Below are positions 4,679 through 8,021 of a DNA stretch of 8,021 bases, piece by piece. This stretch comes from Kordiimonadaceae bacterium (lineage in GTDB: Bacteria > Pseudomonadota > Alphaproteobacteria > Sphingomonadales > Emcibacteraceae), in contig JABIPV010000176.1 in assembly GCA_018699075.1 (NCBI GenBank), forward strand, positions 1 to 8,021, written 5' to 3'. The translations under genes were made by a program, and so were the position numbers. The notes under the pieces are model-generated. The model worked only from the letters and a program-made list of their open reading frames with translations. It made no database searches and was not told the DNA's origin. Positions within the stretch are counted from its first letter, which is position 1, and each line of letters begins with the position of its first letter.

Positions 4679-6082
4679 CTAATCACCGCTAACAATACGG
4701 TCCATTAATTCTTGAACTGTTGGTACAAATCCATTGCTGTAAAACGGGTCCGTCTTGAAGTTAAATGCCGTATGTCCAGCAAACATTAAGTTTTCCTCAA
4801 GTGATTCACCGTGGGCAATATTCATCAATGATTTTTGAATACAGAAACTCCGTGGGTCCGCGCCGCGTCCCGTCGAATAATTTGTGTCCGGGTTTTGTGA
4901 CCAATTAGAAAATTTGCATTGGCTAAGACAACCCATGCAATCTTTTTGATCCTGACGAATTTCAGTAGCTTCATTTTCATTAACTAGAATAAGACTATCA
5001 TCAGGTGTTCTCATGGATGTGTTAAATCCCTGATCAACCCAACCTAATACTTTCGATTTATCGTCTTCTTTGACGAAATATTTTTTCTTGCCAATCACAA
5101 CTTCTGTTGAGAATGCTTCCTCGACGCCTGCTTTACGTCGAAAATCAACTTGTCGATGACTGCGTCCTTCCAGTTGTCGTAATAAGTTATTGCGTACCGC
5201 CGAAGAATAAAACCCTGTTGGACTAAAACGATGAAGTGAAATATCACCCTCGTTTAATGTCGTAAGGCTATCTTTCCACCCTTGTGGGATAGGACTTTCT
5301 TGTGTCAGTAGAGGACGTGTACCATATTGAAACGCAATTGCGCCAATTTCCGGATTATCAAACCAATGTTCCCAATCCCGTAAATACCAAACGCCACCAG
5401 CCATGATAATCGGAACGTGTTCCAAACCAAATTTGTTCATTATTGTACGAAGAGCGGCTACACGTGGATATGGATCTTCAGGCACCAATGGGTCTTCAGC
5501 ATTTGAAAGACCGTTATGACCGCCTGCAAGCCACGGGTCTTCATATACCACTCCGCCAAGCCACTCACCTTGATTTTTATAGGCACGTTTCCACAAAATG
5601 GCAAAAGCACGAGCAGATGATATAATCGGATGGAAGAAAACTTTATGATCAGCAGCAATTTCACTTAATTTATAAGGCATGCCTGCACCGCAGGTTATAC
5701 CGTGTACAAGGCCTTTAGTTTCATCTAATATCCCTTCAAGAACAGGTTCTGCGCCACCCATTTCCCAAAGAACATTAATGTGAATACGCCCTTTACCACC
5801 GGCAATGTCATGGGCATCTTTAACTTGTCGAATGCCGCCATCAATGCCGTACTGAACAAGTTCAGCATGTCTGTCTGTGCGTGTTTTACCGTGATAAATT
5901 TGCGGGATTACATTTCCATTTTCATCAAAATTATCCGCATTAACACAAGAAACCGTACCAACTCCACCCGCAGCGGCCCATGCCCCTGCGCTAGCACCGT
6001 TGGTTGCAGAAATACCTTTTCCGCCCTCAATTAGGGGAAGAACGTCACTTCCTGATATATTTAATGAATTAAAACTTTTCAT
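4679..6082 (-). CDS. Nitronate monooxygenase-like NAD(P)H-dependent flavin oxidoreductase with Cys-rich C-terminus
   Basis: This 467-residue protein is a TIM-barrel FMN enzyme of the nitronate monooxygenase (2-nitropropane dioxygenase) superfamily. Visible features: GASAGAWAAAGGVGTVS near the N-terminus (29-45), HINVLWEMGGAE (101-112), HGITCGAGMP (127-136), LAGGHNG with the His at the usual catalytic position (H189), MAGGVW (227-232) and YGTRPLLTQES (253-263) of the phosphate-binding end. It is longer than the roughly 330-350-residue classical enzyme. The additional C-terminal part holds CMGCLSQC (C382, C385, C389) and C414 in a FCIQK context. I recognise this long form as recurrent in Alphaproteobacteria; its physiological substrate is not known to me. 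ATG 6082 is chosen because AAGGGA lies five bases upstream; an in-frame TTG at 6100 would sit within a hairpin. Irr follows 84 bp downstream on the same strand. Confidence 0.9.
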   Translation of the reverse strand: MKSFNSLNISGSDVLPLIEGGKGISATNGASAGAWAAAGGVGTVSCVNADNFDENGNVIPQIYHGKTRTDRHAELVQYGIDGGIRQVKDAHDIAGGKGRIHINVLWEMGGAEPVLEGILDETKGLVHGITCGAGMPYKLSEIAADHKVFFHPIISSARAFAILWKRAYKNQGEWLGGVVYEDPWLAGGHNGLSNAEDPLVPEDPYPRVAALRTIMNKFGLEHVPIIMAGGVWYLRDWEHWFDNPEIGAIAFQYGTRPLLTQESPIPQGWKDSLTTLNEGDISLHRFSPTGFYSSAVRNNLLRQLEGRSHRQVDFRRKAGVEEAFSTEVVIGKKKYFVKEDDKSKVLGWVDQGFNTSMRTPDDSLILVNENEATEIRQDQKDCMGCLSQCKFSNWSQNPDTNYSTGRGADPRSFCIQKSLMNIAHGESLEENLMFAGHTAFNFKTDPFYSNGFVPTVQELMDRIVSGD

Positions 6083-6086
6083 TTTG

Positions 6087-6092
6087 TCCCTT
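6087..6092 (-). promoter_or_regulatory. Ribosome binding site deciding the start of the nitronate monooxygenase-like gene
   Basis: On the minus strand AAGGGA sits four bases before the ATG whose A is at 6082. It is a strong Shine-Dalgarno and supports the ATG over the in-frame TTG at 6100. It lies 2 bp downstream of a stable hairpin. Confidence 0.7.
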
Positions 6093-6094
6093 CG

Positions 6095-6116
6095 CTGCAA
6101 AACTAATTTTTTGCAG
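6095..6116 (-). promoter_or_regulatory. Perfect 8-bp hairpin next to the ribosome binding site
   Basis: CTGCAAAA (6095-6102) and TTTTGCAG (6109-6116) are perfect inverted repeats around a six-base loop. In the minus-strand transcript the hairpin ends two bases before the Shine-Dalgarno of the nitronate monooxygenase-like gene. No T-run follows on either strand, so it is not a normal intrinsic terminator. It may be an mRNA leader structure or a dyad bound by a regulator. Confidence 0.45.
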
Positions 6117-6209
6117 TCCAGATGAGCCCAATACTCTTATATTAATGAAAATTTACATCAAAACAAGATTAAGCGCCCATCCGGTTACACAATACTATTT
6201 TAACGAGGC

Positions 6210-8021
6210 TTAAGCGTCGTCTTTATCTTCGTTAACTTTGGCTGCATCAGCAAGCACGGCCTTTATGCTCAGACGCACTTTACCGCGATCATCAACACCA
6301 AGAACTTTAACTTTAACCATTTCGCCTTCTTTAACGACGTCCGTAACTTGCTTTACACGTTCGTTGGCAAGTTCACTAATATGGACAAGACCGTCTTTGC
6401 TTCCTAAGAAGTTCACAAAAGCACCGAAATCAACTGTTTTAACAACCTTACCTTCGTATATTTTGCCAACTTCAGGTTCAGCAACGATACCATTGATCCA
6501 TTCCATTGCCGCTTTAATAGCCGCCGCATCAGACGAAGATACTTTAACAATACCTTCATCATCGATATCAACTTTAGCGCCCGTTACTTCGCAAATTTCG
6601 CGAATAACTTTGCCGCCTGTACCGATAATCTCACGAATTTTATCTTTCTTAACTTGAATGGTTTCAATTCTTGGTGCGTGCTCGTTCATTTCTTCACGTG
6701 CTGTCTCAAGAGCTTTATTCATTTCAGCCAAGATCGTCGCGCGACCACCTTTGGCCTGTTCAAGCGCTGCTTCCATAATGTCTTTAGTGATACCCGTAAT
6801 TTTGATATCCATTTGAAGTGATGTGATACCTTCTGTTGTACCTGCCACTTTAAAGTCCATATCACCAAGATGATCTTCATCACCAAGAATATCAGAAAGA
6901 ACGGCATAATCATCGCCTTCTTTAATAAGACCCATGGCAATACCAGAAACCGGACGAGTGATAGGAACACCTGCATCCATCATTGAAAGTGACGCGCCAC
7001 AAACTGTCGCCATAGAAGACGAGCCGTTTGATTCTGTAATTTCAGATACAATACGAATTGTATATGGGAAATCATCTTTTTCAGGAAGAACGGCCTTAAC
7101 CGCACGCCATGCCAATTTACCGTGACCAACTTCGCGGCGACTAGTAAAACCTGAACGACCAACTTCACCTACTGAATAAGGAGGGAAGTTATAATGAAGC
7201 ATAAAGTTTTCTTTGTATGTACCTGTTAGTGCATCAATGAACTGTTCATCATCACCAGTACCAAGTGTTGTTACACAAATTGACTGTGTTTCACCGCGCG
7301 TGAAAAGCGCTGAACCATGTGCACGTGGCAGGATATTAACTTCACCCATAACTGCACGCACTGTATCAAGAGCACGACCATCAATACGCTTACCTGTTTT
7401 AATGATGTCACCACGAACGATGTCTTTTTCGACGTTCTTAAGGATGCTGCCAACTAGGATGCTTTGTGCATCATCATCTTCAGCTACAAACTTTTCTTTT
7501 ACCGCATCTTTAACTTCGTTTATTTTACCGACACGTGTTTGCTTGTCTGTTTCACCGTATGCATCGCGAAGGCCATCTTCAGCCATTGCTTTAATATCAG
7601 CAATAAGTGCAGAGTGGTCTTCTTCTTCGGGAAGTTCGATTGGGTCTTTGGCTGCAACTTCAGCAAGTTCTATAATTGCATCTATAACTACTTGCATTTG
7701 CTCGTGACCAAACATTACAGCGCCAAGCATAATTTCTTCTGAAAGCTCAGATGCTTGTGATTCAACCATCAACACCGCGTCGCGAGTTCCCGCAACAACC
7801 AAATCAAGTTCAGATGTTTCAAGTAATTCTTCTGTTGGGTTAAGGACGTATTCACCATCAATATAACCAACGCGCGCTCCAGCTATCGGACCCATAAATG
7901 GAAGGCCTGATATTGTTAAGGCAGCACTAGTACCAACGAGGGATACGATATCTGCTTGGTTTTCTAGGTCGTGTGACATTACTGTACATGACACTTGTGT
8001 TTCATTTTTAAAACTAGGAAC
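6210..8021 (-). CDS. pnp: Polynucleotide phosphorylase (partial, N-terminus outside window)
   Basis: This is the C-terminal 603 residues of PNPase, the phosphorolytic 3'-5' exoribonuclease of RNA decay and a usual partner of RNase E. The frame is open to base 8021, so about 100 N-terminal residues are missing; the GTG at 7994 is internal. In fragment numbering: the rest of the first RNase PH domain (1-110, with SAALTISGLPFMGPI and FGHEQ), a helical linker (about 125-200), the second RNase PH domain (about 210-450) with the phosphate-binding GSSSMAT (333-339) and metal ligands Asp383, Asp389 and Lys391 in GDEDHLGDMDFK, a KH domain with the GTGG loop (467-470), and an S1 domain (about 518-588) with VDFGAFV and KDGLVHISEL. 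It ends in a short acidic tail. All catalytic elements are intact. No convincing terminator separates it from the next gene, 127 bp downstream, so readthrough is possible. Confidence 0.98.
   Translation of the reverse strand, partial: VPSFKNETQVSCTVMSHDLENQADIVSLVGTSAALTISGLPFMGPIAGARVGYIDGEYVLNPTEELLETSELDLVVAGTRDAVLMVESQASELSEEIMLGAVMFGHEQMQVVIDAIIELAEVAAKDPIELPEEEDHSALIADIKAMAEDGLRDAYGETDKQTRVGKINEVKDAVKEKFVAEDDDAQSILVGSILKNVEKDIVRGDIIKTGKRIDGRALDTVRAVMGEVNILPRAHGSALFTRGETQSICVTTLGTGDDEQFIDALTGTYKENFMLHYNFPPYSVGEVGRSGFTSRREVGHGKLAWRAVKAVLPEKDDFPYTIRIVSEITESNGSSSMATVCGASLSMMDAGVPITRPVSGIAMGLIKEGDDYAVLSDILGDEDHLGDMDFKVAGTTEGITSLQMDIKITGITKDIMEAALEQAKGGRATILAEMNKALETAREEMNEHAPRIETIQVKKDKIREIIGTGGKVIREICEVTGAKVDIDDEGIVKVSSSDAAAIKAAMEWINGIVAEPEVGKIYEGKVVKTVDFGAFVNFLGSKDGLVHISELANERVKQVTDVVKEGEMVKVKVLGVDDRGKVRLSIKAVLADAAKVNEDKDDA

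Noticed and set aside
6083..6100. TTG start at 6100 for the nitronate monooxygenase-like gene
   Set aside because: It lies inside the hairpin and lacks a good ribosome binding site, whereas ATG 6082 has AAGGGA at suitable spacing.
6095..6116. Hairpin as the pnp terminator
   Set aside because: No T-run follows on the minus strand; it is directly followed by a Shine-Dalgarno and start codon.
6120..6180. Promoter for the nitronate monooxygenase-like gene (TTGATG ... TATAAG on the minus strand)
   Set aside because: The only available spacings are 14 or 19 bp with weak hexamers, so it is not supportable.
6238..6657. 139-codon open frame on the plus strand opposite the KH/S1 part of pnp
   Set aside because: Composition is Ser/Thr/Leu/Pro-rich as expected from reading the complement of a coding frame; the opposite strand is clearly PNPase.
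7213..7707. Long open frame (164 codons) on the plus strand opposite pnp
   Set aside because: It is antisense to a fully conserved pnp region, its product is a Ser/Ala/Thr-rich low-complexity string, and there is no recognisable motif.
1..8021. Mobile element, defence island, CRISPR or phage genes
   Set aside because: All sizeable genes are core or conserved families, spacing is compact, and no transposase, integrase, repeat array or tRNA-like sequence was seen.

Overview
This window reads as a low-GC (AT-rich) alphaproteobacterial chromosome segment, about 8 kb, densely packed with core genes. The pointers are the conserved order coaBC-dut-moeB, an Irr-type Fur-family regulator (essentially restricted to Alphaproteobacteria), an alphaproteobacterial-type glyoxylate reductase-like 2-hydroxyacid dehydrogenase divergent from a periplasmic SH3 protein, and a 467-residue nitronate monooxygenase-like flavoprotein with a Cys-rich tail. 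I cannot fix the order or genus from the sequence. Nothing indicates a prophage, insertion sequence, CRISPR array, tRNA or rRNA.

Left part (1-1919, plus strand): a tightly coupled operon. The 3' part of coaBC (CoA synthesis) overlaps dut (dUTPase) by ATGA. dut overlaps a 90-codon gene by one base. That gene overlaps moeB (adenylyltransferase for sulfur-carrier proteins) across a 12-bp tandem duplication. The 90-aa protein has a ubiquitin-like beta-grasp pattern but no C-terminal Gly-Gly, and is the least ordinary gene here.

Middle (1920-4594): a roughly 240-bp spacer with a good promoter candidate, a hairpin and a possible leader peptide precedes a conserved gene of unknown function (plus). 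It converges within 4 bp on a D-2-hydroxyacid dehydrogenase (minus). That gene and a secreted tandem-SH3 protein (plus) are divergently transcribed from back-to-back sigma70-like promoters. The SH3 gene then converges within 2 bp on irr (minus).

Right part (4595-8021, minus strand): an irr promoter candidate overlapping Irr-box-like half-sites, then the nitronate monooxygenase-like gene with a perfect 8-bp hairpin beside its ribosome binding site, then pnp (polynucleotide phosphorylase), whose N-terminus lies beyond the right edge.

Overall this is housekeeping metabolism (CoA, nucleotide sanitation, sulfur-carrier activation, RNA decay) plus iron/heme regulation. I found no convincing new multi-gene system. 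The items most worth checking are the beta-grasp-like gene beside moeB, the Irr regulatory region, the leader hairpins and the Cys-rich tail of the flavoprotein.
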